From assembly GCA_037447655.1 (NCBI GenBank), contig JBBHKE010002849.1:1-64000 (forward strand): a stretch of 64,000 nucleotides of DNA, in the 5' to 3' direction. The notes beneath the pieces are model-generated. The model was not told where the DNA came from. It saw only the letters and a program-made list of their open reading frames with translations, and did not search any database. Below, piece after piece: positions 23,201 to 35,481 of the stretch (positions are counted from its first letter, which is position 1; every line of letters starts with the position of its first letter). Source of the stretch: Zygnema cylindricum (lineage: Eukaryota; Streptophyta; Zygnematophyceae; Zygnematales; Zygnemataceae). Both the position numbers and the translations under genes were made by a program.

Positions 23201-24350
23201 GCATTATGTACAACAAGTATTTTTTCCTACAAAAAGTCTAATTGATACATTTCGTACGATTTCAAAACCACACAATTACGTATCTCGGCGAATGCTGTCA
23301 GGGTAATAAACTTGCACTTGAAATAGTGCTGATGCCAGCTCAGCATAAACGCTACAAAGTCGACAAACAAATTTGCTCGAAGGGCCAAAATTAATGTTAA
23401 ATGTTTTCTTTTTTTTTATGACACGAATACACAAAATAACGTTATCAACACTACATTAGCGTTTAAGCTAATTGTTTTTTAGTATAAGTATAACCATAAT
23501 TATAAGTACGTAATAACAATTATCGGTGTAGCAGTACACTATAATGTGATTCAGCCATTCACTTACAGACCAACGCAGTACGGACAAACCCGATGTGTGC
23601 GAAAGAAAATTTCAGGCGACAGGAGAAGCCGTACAAAAAGCCAGCAAGGACGGCCGCGAATAATACGTATACGTTTCAACCAGCATGTAAAGACCCGAAG
23701 CACGACGAAAGAAGTACAGACTAGTCAAAAAGCAGTACGGCTCAGCTCTCGGGTACAAACCAGCATACAAGTACAGAGCATCCCGAAACGTGCAGCAAGC
23801 AAAAAGGTACAGGCGAAGGGAACAGCCGTACAAAAAGTCAATAACGCCGTTAAAAGCCTGAAAACAACCCCGATTTTTTAAAGACCGTACATTCCTTGTT
23901 TACTCCTACAACGAATATTAATTAATTGTCTCTCTTCCATTCCGTCCAACGTATTTACTAAGTTGGAAATCATCATCTATGTCAGGATAACTAAAATGCC
24001 TTCAATTCTCATTAAATCAAATCTATGTTTTTAACTTTTCATTCACTATCTATTACAACATGAATCACCACTCCTTAAAAGTGTGTAAAGCCTTTCAAAA
24101 TAAAACTAAAGAATGCTATCCAAATTTTTGCACTTGAAATAATGCACCACCATTTGTAATAATAAAAGTTACGGAACTTGAAAGGATTTTGGAGGAAAAG
24201 TTTCAAATTGCAGGGTTTCATTGACAAAAAAAAAAAAAAAATGACATGAAATATTGTCCGTTGAAATCCGAAGGAATAGGTGGTTCTCTTTTCAAGAATC
24301 GAATGATAAGAAGATGAAATCATTAGATAAAATGTACTATAATGTGACAT
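20210..24350. other. Intergenic, repeat-derived; no supported gene
   Basis: 20280-21000 and 22980-23890 are rich in GTAC palindromes like the repeats elsewhere. There is a 30-bp duplication (ATCTTACAATATAAGAAC) near 20828 and 20860. A minus-strand frame 21872-22366 is Pro/Ser/Thr-rich and unrecognised. A plus-strand frame 23546-23881 is Lys/Arg/Gln-rich and derives from GTAC-type repeat DNA. I support none of them as genes. Confidence 0.45.
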
Positions 24351-24361
24351 TTTCCCAATTT

Positions 24362-24562
24362 TTAGACAAATACTAACATGAGCTGTTGAGAGCTGGAAAT
24401 TTTAAAATTAATCTTTCCATGTCCCTTACAAATCAATCTACCAATTGCTTTTCTTTTGCAAATTTTGCAAAAAGTGAGGTTGTGTCCATCAATGTCACAA
24501 CTACTACATTTGTTCAATACTGGTAACTTTCCAGCATCATTTTTTGCAAACATCTTAAACAA
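24362..24562 (-). CDS. Short Cys-rich ORF, unknown, doubtful
   Basis: A 66-residue frame contains CSSCDIDGHNLTFCKICKRK followed by ICKGHGK, a pattern of paired Cys and His as in zinc knuckles of transposon or FAR1-like proteins. It lies just 3' of the DOMON gene. There is no other support; it may be a transposon remnant. Confidence 0.2.
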   Translation of the reverse strand: MFKMFAKNDAGKLPVLNKCSSCDIDGHNLTFCKICKRKAIGRLICKGHGKINFKISSSQQLMLVFV

Positions 24563-24643
24563 AATACCATACCCAATTTACGAATCGTTGTAAAGAAAAA
24601 AAAAAACAAAAACGTAGTGCTAGGATATTAGGAGGAGAGCTCT

Positions 24644-25969
24644 TCAAGGAGGAGGAGATTTCTTCGGCGGAGGAGGAGTTTTCTTCGAAGGAGGAGATTT
24701 CTTCAAAGGAGGAGGAGACTTCTTCGAAGGAGGAGGAGACTTCTTCGAAGGAGGAGGAGACTTCTTCGAAGGAGGAGGAGACTTCTTCGAAGGAGGAGGA
24801 GACTTCTTCGAAGGAGGAGGAGGAGATCTCTGCAAAACAAACCAATCATCAAAAGAAAAGAAGTTCAAGTTTGGGAAATTGGTAGCTGTCAGAATATGGC
24901 AGTTATCTGGTGAAACGAAGGCATCCTCATTATATGATGTATGTGAGATCGTCAGCAGGTAGAGAGGTTATTTCAACCTATGCTAAATTTGTTAGGCAGC
25001 CTTGTTATAGAATTTTTAACGGTCTTAAAAAATTGAAATTGCTTAATATTGATTGAAATGGTCTTAAGAATTGTCCGAAACGCCTTCGACATCCTCGATA
25101 GGTTTATAAAAAAGGTATTTCTTCAACACATCAATGGAAGAACTAAACAGAAATAAAATAGAAAAAAATGAAAAATGAGGAAAAGGAAAGAGGAAAAGTA
25201 GAGGGGCTAAAAAAAAAAAAAAAGCAACAAGGGATCCTCAAAAAATGAAGGAGAAGGACAATGTGTTTACCATGCGAGGAGAAGGTGGTGGAGGTAAAGG
25301 AGGTTCCACGCGGCCTGGTACGGACGTTGCACGGAAGTCACGAAGAACTCTGTCGTGTCTCCCATCGCTAACCGAATGTTGCAATATAGCCGTTCCAGCA
25401 GCTCCGCCTTTTCCGGAGGATGACGTAGCCCCCTTGGCGTACACATTAATATACTTCGCTTTGGCGCCGAGCGTGATTTCAAACTGAATGTAAATCCTCT
25501 CCGCCGCCACACCCTTAATAGTTGTGGATTGTACGAAACACCTCTTGCTCGTCACGTTTAAATGTTTTTTGGTATTGTCGATGGTCACACCTGAGTATTT
25601 TGTCGTTTTGAGCCAAAGTTGAAAAACTTTCGGTCCGTTAACCGTATTATAACAAGCCAAAACCGCGCTATCTTTCATTCCATTTCTGTCTTTTATGTTG
25701 AGGCCCCAAGAAACCCAACCGCCCGGTTTCTTAGCTACGGAAACAAAAAGACCTTTTAAGTACTTTTTTGTTCTATCCAATGTGTTGTTGAATTTGAGGG
25801 ACCATGCGAGCGTGGATTTGTCTTCTAGTGTGGCGCACGTGGAGTAGTTGGAGGGGACGAATTGGAAGGAGCTGTAGCAAGTTAAGTTGGTTTGAGCGGT
25901 TGTACGGATAGGGAGGGAAGCGAGAAGAGAGACGGCTAGGAGAAGGAGAATGGTAGTGGAATGAGCCAT
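24644..25969 (-). CDS. Secreted DOMON-domain protein with extensin-like SPPPSKK tail
   Basis: Exon 1 (25271-25969) starts MAHSTTIL with a clear signal peptide (LLLLAVSLLASLP, cleavage likely after TTAQ). It continues TNLTCYSSFQF, GGWVSWGLNIKDRNGMKDSA, ACYNTVNGPKVFQLWL and further strands to a Pro-rich stretch. This is the DOMON fold used for haem or sugar binding in plant AIR12/CYB561-type proteins. It ends at ATG|GTAAAC in phase 0. Exon 2 (24644-24829) begins after TTTTGCAG in phase 0 and encodes RSPPPPSKK, four SPPPSKK units, variants and a final SPPP before TGA. Total about 294 residues. SPPP motifs are typical hydroxyproline glycosylation sites of cell-wall extensins. No membrane helices or b561 domain follow. 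Exon 1 is certain; the exon 2 join is inferred from phase and splice sites. Confidence 0.8.
24700..24825. repeat. 21-bp coding tandem repeat (SPPPSKK)
   Basis: Five near-perfect copies of a 21-bp unit (CTTCTTCGAAGGAGGAGGAG on the plus strand), each one heptapeptide of the DOMON protein tail. Confidence 0.9.
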
Positions 25970-25974
25970 ATTGC

Positions 25975-26160
25975 TCTGGAGAAGAGAGAGAGAGAGAGGG
26001 AAAGAGAGAGAGAGAGAGAGAGAAAGAAAGAGGGACGGAAGGAGATAGATGGCGTGTGTAAGTCGAGGGGAATATGGATGTGGAAGGAAGGGTGCCACTC
26101 TAGAGTCGATTGGATTTGCATGAAAAAATCGGAAAAACGGGGAAATATTTAAACTTATTC
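25975..26160 (-). promoter_or_regulatory. 5' region of the DOMON gene: (CT)n leader and TATA-like site
   Basis: On the minus strand a (CT)n tract (25980-26030) lies just upstream of the ATG at 25969. An AAGTTTAAATATTTCC stretch near 26138-26153, about 175 bp upstream of the ATG, could be the TATA element. The CT-rich leader is common in plant 5' UTRs. Confidence 0.35.
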
Positions 26161-26199
26161 GATCCAGCTTGGCATCTCTAATCTGTACCACAATTGCGT

Positions 26200-27535
26200 C
26201 ACAATTTTCAATTTTGGCTGTAAGGCGTTGCTTGGGTAAGGTTTCGACTTGGTGACCAATGGAAGTTTATATCTACACGTGCGATTTTTGGGGATAAGTG
26301 GCGAATGGACTCGACAACCGGTCGACGTCATCCAGGTATTTTCTGGGGTTATGAAATGATGGTGAAGAAAAACGGTACGGACACATTCGAGTTTTGGTGG
26401 GGCGGCGCTCAAATCAAATCTGATTCAATGTACGGAGTATTTGGAAGTCTGTACGGTCCGTCCAGCCAGGTGCGGACAATCGGACGGCCATGTGAGACTG
26501 GGAGGGTGTAAAAAACGGCCGGCAACTGCGTCTGATTTTCCGCCGGCAAGTTTGAAATGTTATTTCGCTGCAGTAATAAGGAGTAAATCGTGATCGTCGG
26601 ATTCCGATGGACCTTTTTTGGAGAGGATGTTGAAGATGTTTTTTCTCCCGTTTATCGTTTAAGCATGGAATTTTCGGCCTCGCAAAATTAAAACGGGATG
26701 TGGTGAAATGGTGATATGGCCAATATTTTTTTTTTTAAGATTAAAACTTTCCAGACTTTGAAAATGATGTCAGCAATCGCTTATTAGGGTATTTTTCTAT
26801 TTAAATTGAAGCCGTTATGACCACAAAAATAAAAACAATTTGTAACTAAGAACACCGCAAAAACAAAAATTTGAAGCGAACACATGATGACCATCGTGAC
26901 ACGACGAGTCAGAAACTAACGGACAAATACTAGTCTGCAAATATTAGCCGGCAAATACTAGCCGGCATCTTAATTCCAATATATTTTGCCCGAGATCCCG
27001 GCAATTGTGTGTTAAAAACTTAAAATGTAAGCTGAAAGACGTTAAAAAATAGTCGGTTGAGAGATCTAAGCGTCGGTCCGTACAATCAGTGAGTTTTGGT
27101 GTGGCCGCGGGAAAAATGACGGAATCTGGGAAATGTCCGCAGACACTATTCAGTGTTGACCAAAGATTCTGCAGTTTCTGGCGGTCGAGATGAGAATCTT
27201 AGGCTGCAGCCCCATGCGCCTAAGTTCGGGTTTTTTTCTGTCGTTTTCAATTATAACTTAGCACCGTACTGCTAGGTTGCGACCGTACGAAGATATCGCA
27301 AATCTGTAAAGTACAATTTGCGTCATTCTCGAATTAGGGTGTACGAGAATTTGTCGTCTTGCGTTTTTTTGACCCACTGTCACGTCATCTTCAAACTAAT
27401 CATAAACCACATCGGCAATATGTTTTACGCTAAGTAAAACCATTTACACCAATGGAAAAACATACTCCCACGTGTAACTAGTTTTCAAAAATTTTTGACG
27501 AAAAAAAAGGTACAGGGCTGCTGGTTTTTGTCCGC
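26200..27535. other. Intergenic; no gene seen
   Basis: Moderately AT-rich with scattered GTAC motifs. The 68-codon frame at 26305-26511 (+) has no recognised domain. Confidence 0.45.
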
Positions 27536-28734
27536 TACACCGCCAATCGTTATTAGCGTTGTGTACGCTAATTCCGTCCCGCTTTTTTTTTTTTTATTCT
27601 CCATTAGTGTAGTTCATTCTATTTTTTTCTTTATTCTATTTAGGGTTATTTTCAGTACGTTGTCTCTTAAATAGAGTTGTGTACGGTCAGTGTCAGACCG
27701 TACATAAATGTATCTTTTTAAGTTAAAAATTACAATAAATTAGTTTTAGTAACCGCAGACGCATGCGAATGTGCGTTCTAAAAAGGAAAAAAAACCAGGT
27801 CATAAAAAATCGCGTTCCCACATATTTGTTCGACAGCCGCATTTCGACCGTGTGAATGTACGATTTGTGTACGATTTGTCAGATTTTGTATGGAGACCTA
27901 TATTAGTGTAAGCATGTTTGCGACCGACATTTTTTTTTTCAAAGATCCAAATTACCATAATCAAACTATTAGGGTGACGTTCCATTAGACAAAAAGTGGG
28001 GTTCGTTACTGGAATCCGTACGTTTTCGTACAGTGCCGTACAGAGCCGTACCAGATTTTGTTTTTTGTCAGACGAAGCATGGTTACTGGAAAGCTATCGG
28101 GAATCTCCAATAATGTAGGCGTAATTCCTGACCGTTGGATGTTTCACTTTTTGAGATCCGCGAAGCAATCGAGCACATCAACTAGTGGGCCCCAACTCTC
28201 CTCGCCACTAGATGATTTCCATTGGTACACGTCCAAAAGCAAAGACATATCTGCTTTGAAAACGCGATCACAGGCGTGCACGTCGTACAGGCCATGTGCC
28301 GCCTGCCACGCTGCTGGATGGATGCGCTCAACCGGCCGGCCACCAACGGACAACCCAACGGCAACACTCTGACCCACCAAAAGTACATTACTGTAATCTC
28401 CTCATGATATTCAATGACCATAGTTTGCCGCGCCTTTTTTATGTATTCAAAATGTCATTCCCAAAATCAAAATTCGTTTTTCTGTGACAAAATTTCAAAT
28501 CCAAATTCAGAATTCAAATTCCGTGGTAAGCATTTGGACAAATTCAAAATTTAAAATAAAAAGATAAGGTTACGTTTCCACAGTATAGGCTCTCTACCTA
28601 TATAGGGCAACCAAAATGAACCAAATTACACAACTAAGCTGGTGGTGTATTTCCACTGTATATTTCAGAATACTTGTTCGCCTTTTTTTTTTTTAATACT
28701 AATACTTGTTCGCCTCTTTTTTTTTAATACTCGG

Positions 28735-30838
28735 ATGGCTTTCCAAGGTGGAAGCTATAACCCTTTTGGCTATTACCCAGGCATTCTACCGCACACCATA
28801 CATACTCTTCCTGTAAATAGTCCTCTGTGTGTTCGGACAGTACACGAACGACAACATACCATCTTCGAAGCGAATGAAAATGGCCGCAGGGGGGACCCTA
28901 CAAACATTGAAGGAAAAGGCATCAGCGACAAAGACACCAAAGCAACAGGTGCTACATTCAAGGTTTATATTTTGTATAATTATGTTTGTTGTTATGTTTA
29001 TTCTTTTAGGGTTTTACTTTATTTGTTTCAATTTTAGTATTTGGTTTAATTTTGTTTTTGTAATTTTTTTTTTTGTGTTTTGCTTCCTTTGTTTCCATTT
29101 TTGTTTTCTGTTTTTAATGTTTTCCTCTCCTTCTCCTTCTCCTTCTCTTTCTCTTTTTCCTTCTCCTTCACTTCATTTTTTCTCCTTTTTTTTTTTCTTT
29201 TTTTTCTTTCTTTTTTTTTTTTTTTTTTTTTTGCTTCATATGTTTCTATTTTTCTTCTCGGTAATTTTTCATTTCCTCTCCCTCCCCCCCCCCTTTGTTC
29301 TTCTATATCTCCTTTTATTTCTTGTTCTCCTTATTCTTCCCCTTCACTTCCTCTTTTTCCTTTTCCTTCGATTCATCTTCTCCGACCATTCTTCAACACA
29401 TATTTTTTTAATTTACGTCTTACTCTCTTTCTAATCTTCATCGTCTATTCTTATTGAAGGAGGAGGCAACCCGAACGTAAACCCTAATACTACAGGTGCT
29501 ATTTTTAGGGTTAATGTTTTGTATTATGTTTATTTTGGTTTTTTTTTTTTTAGGGTTTGTGTTTTGGTTAATGTTTGTTTTGGTTTTTTTTTTTTTATGT
29601 TTTGCTTCATTTGTTACTATTTTTGTTTTTCTGTATTTACATTTTACTGTCCCACTCCTTCTCCTTCTATACATATTCCTCTAATTTTGGTCTACTATCC
29701 TTCTAATCTTCTTGGTCTATTTTTTTCCTTTATTCTTTTGTTTTTTTGTATTTGTCTTTTCCTACCCTCTTCAATATATATATGTGTATATATACATTTT
29801 TATTTAATGGTTTTTCTTATCATTTTCATGTATTTTTCGGATTCGCTTTTTCGTCTTGTAGGTGGTCGTAAGAAAAAAAATTCGCAAAACAAGGGTGGAA
29901 AATCCAAACACACCCGTATAGCCAAAAACCAAATCCCAGAAATCGGTAGCCAAGGAGTCGGGAAAAGGGGCAAAAAAAAGGGGCCTGCAACTAAGGGTAA
30001 TGATGAGGAAGAAGAGGGAGAATGTATTGAAATTAGTACTACCCCTCCATCAACTACCATTCGATGGACAGAGAACGAGGTGTTCAAGCTGATTTCGGCC
30101 AAAGTGAAAGAAATGCAACATGAGAAGACAAACGGCCTACAGGCCACGCATCGACCTGCTGAACAAAAATGGAGACGCATCAGCCTCCAGTTGGAAGAAG
30201 AAGGTGTGTTTAGACCATATCTCCGCTGCTGGCAGAAATGGGAAAATCTCACTAAGGATTACAAAAAAGTTAAAGACTACCAATCAAATATTCCTAGTGG
30301 CAATCTAGATTACTGGTAAATGCCCATGCCTGAGAGGGTTGAGAAAAAATTGCCAGGTGGTTTCCCTGAGCGATTTTATTCTGCGATAGATGAAGGTATA
30401 GGGGGAAATGAAAACATAACACCAACTCACGTTAGGGATACGTTTACACTTGGTGAAAGAGGGACTACCACGGTTGAGGGAAAAGGTAGTGCATCTAAAA
30501 GTAACTTTGTTGATGATACACAAACTACCTCACCAACATCCCAAAATATTTACAGCAATACTAGTGGGAAACGTAAAAGAAATGCAAATGACTCTAGGGC
30601 AGTACAATCATTGGAGCTTGCTTGGTTTTGACAAATAACACAAAAAATACATGAAATGCCCGTAAAGGAAACGAAAGAGACGATAAACACATTTGGGGAA
30701 TTGCTCAAGGCAAATTGGGAGAGGAATGAACGTCGTTTTCAAGAAGAAGCTGAAGGAAGACTTCGTTTGATCAACGTCGTATGTAAGTTGGCCGATAGGA
30801 AGGGTGGTGAGGACAACAACTCATCTCATCAGCCATGA
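28735..30838 (+). pseudogene. Harbinger ORF1: MYB/SANT-like (trihelix) DNA-binding protein, with stops
   Basis: A first exon probably starts at ATG 28735 (MAFQGGSYNPFGYYPG) and ends near 28961 at AAG|GTTTAT. After a T-rich intron the main exon begins at about 29862 (TTGTAG|GTGGTCG) with a Lys-rich stretch, an acidic stretch, then IRWTENEVFKLISAKV, EQKWRRISLQLEEEGV and RCWQKWENLTKDYKKVKDY, the three-helix pattern of MYB/SANT proteins. In PIF/Harbinger elements this protein binds the element and helps import the transposase into the nucleus. The frame continues beyond TAA at 30317-30319 into PMPERVEKKLPGGFPERFY and beyond TGA at 30629-30631 into a coiled C-terminal end, so two nonsense mutations break it. 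Confidence 0.7.
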
Positions 30839-31984
30839 TATTACCAAGGTATGAGTGAAAAATATGTTGCATTATTACCTTAGGTAGTAAGTCTTATTGT
30901 CGATTTTATTTCATGTGTGAAGTTGCTTTTCGGTTTTAATTGATATCTTCTAATTTGTTTTTCCCTATTGATTGAATTTTCTTTTGTTTCAATCAACAGG
31001 AATGTTCGCACGAGGCGAAATGTCTTCATCCTATTGGATTGCGTTTGCGTTTTTCTTGGAGGAGTACATTGTTTGTTATCGCGGTTTTTTATATAATAGT
31101 TTTAATTTGTAGGTTTCCATCCTTGTTTTTTGCTTATGCTACAAGTTGTAGGACAAAAATAACAAACACATAAAAAGGGTAGCTTATACGGAATGACATT
31201 GGTTTTACTTTTTGTCCATGCTCATTCATAAAGATGTTTGAGATATTTTACAGCTTATATATGTTGCCATGTAACATGTCATTTACATGTTCACATTTTG
31301 TTTATCACGGGTTAGACCTCGTCTTCATCACATTTTATTTAACATGTGCGTACTACTCCTTTAGAGATGTTCATGTGAAATGCCAATCTTGACTTTATTG
31401 ACGATGATTGCTACTGTGTATTCATTTGCCAATGCCCCTACCAAGTATACATTGTAATGTGAACATCAATTTATATATCTAAAACACCGCCGTAAATTTC
31501 TGATAACTATAAAAGTAAACGCGGACTATTGACACATAAAAACTCAAATTCTAAAATTAGTCCATTCCATATCAAAGCGTAATTATTTATTTCATAGAAT
31601 ATGCGAATACAAACAACACACAAGAAGAAAAAATAATTATGACAAACGACCAGTTACAGTTAATTTTATTTTTCAAGTATCAAAGTACATTTACATTAGG
31701 AACTAAATTCTGAAGACTTTGTGCATTTTTGGCTAAGTAAAGACAGTCGATGTGTTTTCTCTCTTCGACAACTGATGATGCTCCTCTTCGACTGAGATTC
31801 AAAACCTCCTAACCTCCACAGAATTGAAGGCTGAATACTTCAAAAAAAAATACAAAAAAGCACAACCGAATTATGAATTATATTCAATCACCAAACATTA
31901 TTAGGGTTGCCCTATTTTAAACCCTATTTCAAAGATCTAGTGCCAAACTATTATCGTTGACATAGTAACATTAACATAAAAATT

Positions 31985-32095
31985 CTTCCTGTCCACTTTT
32001 CCAGAAGTACATTTATAGCGAGTCTCCCATTGAGATTTTCTCCCTGTCCACTTTTCCACCGGTACATTTATAGCGAGTCTTCCATTGAGATTTCA
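31985..32095. repeat. Tandem duplication of about 52 bp
   Basis: Two copies of CTGTCCACTTTTCC-GTACATTTATAGCGAGTC follow each other inside the Harbinger element. Confidence 0.85.
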
Positions 32096-32144
32096 CATTC
32101 TTCTATCATTGTACATTGGGTCAGTTTTTCCTTCTTCCTCTTAC

Positions 32145-32515
32145 ATCTGTGTGACTTCTTCAACACCACTAGTAACATAAAAAATCACAAAAAGAAAGGA
32201 ACAAAAGAGAAGAGAGAGAATAGATAAAAAGAAAAAGTTAAAAAAAGTTACAAAAAATGAGAGAGGAAATAGAAGAGTTGTGTGACTTCTTCAAAAATAA
32301 CATAAATAAAGGAACAGAAGAGAAGCGAGAGAATGGAGAGAAAGAAAAAGTTAAATTAGTTTCAAAAATTGAGAGAGGAAAAAGAAGCGATGTGTCACTT
32401 CTTCAACACCACAGGTAAGATTAAAAAAAAACACATAAATACAGGAACAGAAGAGAAGAGAGAGAATACAGAGAAAGAAAAAGTTAAAAAAAGATTCAAA
32501 AAATGAGAGAGGAAA
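32145..32515. repeat. Three tandem units of about 120 bp
   Basis: Each unit has GTGACTTCTTCAA, AGAAGAGAGAGAATA, AGAAAAAGTTAA and ATGAGAGAGGAAA in that order. Copies start near 32148, 32280 and 32391. Non-coding Harbinger interior. Confidence 0.8.
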
Positions 32516-34367
32516 ATGAAGTGAAGTTTTGAGGTAGAGTTATCTCTTCAGTTATAGTGTGGATTTATTCAATTGTGATACTTGAAATAATTGACTATGT
32601 AAAAAACGAAAAAATACAAAATCAAAGCAAAATTAGAGGAAAATAAATAGCAAAAAAAGGTTTTTTACATCTTGAGAATAAAACTGCAGTATTTCACATT
32701 TTCGGCTTCCCAAGCTTGAGTTATGGCCACCGAGGTAACTTAGGAGGAGGAACAGAAAATAAATGAACCATGACTGGAAAACGGCTTGTGAAACACAGTA
32801 TAAGCATAAAAACAACGGCTTGTGAAACACAGTATAAGCATAAAAATATAAACAGAAGTATAAAAATACGCTATCACAATATCAAGACAATGCTAATTCA
32901 ATGCAAAAAAAAATAAACCTGTTTCAAACCCTTTTTAAATCTCTTATGATGCTCTTTATCGCCTGTAATTCAACACCTCAACCAGAATTCAAGCCTGAAT
33001 ACTTTAAAAAAATTCAAAAAGGCTCAACCGAATTATCAATTATAGTCATGGACCAAACATTATTATGGTTGCCCTAGTTTAAGTAATAAGATTGTTGTGT
33101 CTGCTGTTTTGTGTCTGTGCTGTTTTGTGTCTGTCCCTGGAGACTTCGTCTCCAACACTTTCGCTGTCTCCAACCCCATTGCCTCCTAATCATATATAAA
33201 GAACAAAATTGTCAGTTATAGCCTTTGCTTGCAATACACCTGACAAACTGAAAACATATGAAAATGCATCCTATTGAGGTACAAGTTTGTTAAACATTAA
33301 CAACGGGGAAGTTTGGTGCGGCTAAAGAAGTATGGCCTTATGAAATGTAAAACAACCTCATACAAGATATAAGATAATATCCACTTGACACAATAGTAAC
33401 CAGAAATTTCATTCAAGTTTTTTATTTTCTTTTAACAAAAAAAACATTACAGGGTTATTCTTTGAGAAAATTCAATAAGCATCAACCTTTGTTTTCCTGC
33501 TTTGTATGTTTGACTAGTCCGCCGACAACAATAACTCCTTTTACAACACAATCGCGGTCTTCAACTGAAACTATCCAAAGTATATAGTTTTTTCTACAAT
33601 TATCTGTGCATTTCATAAAAATATTCGGCTAGCAAGTCACGTATAACTTTGCCTTCTTTGTCGCTGTATCCATCCCTCTCTGCTCCATTCACATTAGTTT
33701 CCTCCTCGTTTGGAGGTGTGGTACATGGAGAAACCTCGTCCAAGTAGTGTATGTCTTCATTTTACGTCGAATTATGTAGTGTACATACCGTTATAAGTGT
33801 GTCCACTTAATGCTCCATGTTTGGCAACACAAATTTTCTGCTTAAGATTCCCCATTGTCGTTTTAAAATCCCAAATATTTGCTCTACACACATGTGTCTA
33901 CTACTATGAAAATAGTTGAAAGACTTCTGTGGTTCTTCTAAATCAGACCCGAGAAACGGGGTGGTTAAGTGCTTACTCAACGGGTATCTTGCATCACCCA
34001 AAATAAAAGGTGGCACCTCTTCCCAATCTACATCAACATATGGGCCTTGCAACCCCCCCCAAACAAAATAGTGTTCCAAAATTTCGGAATACCCTAGAAT
34101 CATGAACACTAGCGGCCCATCCAAAACACGCATCTAGAATAAACGTATTAGGAGCTACTACCGCCTGTAATATCGTACTATCGTTCCGTTCCCTGTCATA
34201 CCAACCCTATATTTGGTATGGGTGGTATATTTGGTATATGACGCTGTCATTCCATCCCCTAACCCTATATTTATATGGGTGGCGTCGATAGCCCCACAAC
34301 AATTCGGAAACTGGAATTTGTAGTTTTTGAATGCACATACAAGTTGACTGAGTCTTGTTCCGGTTGG

Positions 34368-35441
34368 TGAAACTCTGAGACCTCCATAAGTCCTCAGAAC
34401 CTCCATAAGTCCTCAGAGTAGACAGCTTCCAAAAAGCCTCTAGGATAACCCTGACCCATTTGTGTTTCAGCAAAAAAAAATGCCACCATGGCAGACAATA
34501 ACAATGACCAACTTCCTCCCAGTGAAGGCAAGACTCCCGTGAGTCGATAGCAAAAATAATCTCTGAATTTGCTCCCCTGAGTAGTAAGTTATGGAGGGTC
34601 AAATTTGACCTTTTGTACAGGAGCTCTCTGGGAGAGAGGGTCCTATCTCCTAATTTTTCTAAGTCCTATCTCTCTCACAGACTCTATCTACTGATGGCCA
34701 GAGCCAATCAAATTATAGTTACGTACATAAAAGTACAGCTGCCGGTGTACTTTCTATACGGACACTGTACGACATGGCCTAAATGTCGGCACGTGGTATG
34801 TCCGGATTCGCTCCCTTAATCCTCGGAGATGTCGTGATCCAATGTCATTCCGCCACGTGTCATCCGATATGGCGATGACCACAAACCGCCGAAATCCTCT
34901 TCCGCGATCCCGGCGTTAATTCCGGCCGTCCGATTAAATTCACATTTAATCGTAGCCGTAATAAATACATGCGCGATATTCGTTTCATTAAAGAAATAAA
35001 TGCGCAGTATTGGTTTCTTATCCGTACTGTAATTCGTACTTTTACATTACTGGATCTATGTATCCCTTAAACAGTTACAGTTAAATGAATTATCCTACCT
35101 GATAATTTTTAATTAATTATCAAACCATATAGTACGTAACACTAGCTCTAGACTTAACGGCTAAGGCTACCAGCTACCGGCTGTCTGCCGGCCCGTAGGT
35201 ACCAGGATCAAATCCTGTGTCCGACACATACCTTTCAGTAAATAAACCCCTAACTAATATATATTTCCCGTAAACCTTTGGATAGCCTAGGTAGCCATGG
35301 CTCTAGCTCCCTCTCCAATTTCTCAGTGACTACGAAAAGTTTGAGAGTTGGAGAGAGAAGTTAGAGGTAGACTGCCTCGGCATCTTTCTATATTTCTATT
35401 TAGACCTAGAAAATACTTAAAATGGACCATTAATTTCTACA
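34368..35441 (-). repeat. Copia-1 3' LTR
   Basis: 1074 bp; 20 bp longer than its partner, mainly because an 18-19-bp segment (CCTCCATAAGTCCTCAGA) is doubled at 34382-34417. Rich in GTAC motifs and contains a hairpin AGGATcaaATCCT near 35211. Confidence 0.92.
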
Positions 35442-35481
35442 CTCCCCTTATTTTCTAGTCAATCTTTAATTTCAGACCACA

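Noticed and set aside
23546-23881. 111-codon basic frame
   Set aside because: Lys/Arg/Gln bias comes from GTAC-rich repeat DNA; no recognised features.
28829-29457. Hydrophobic Phe/Leu-rich frames resembling membrane proteins
   Set aside because: Translation of T-rich intron sequence of the Harbinger ORF1.
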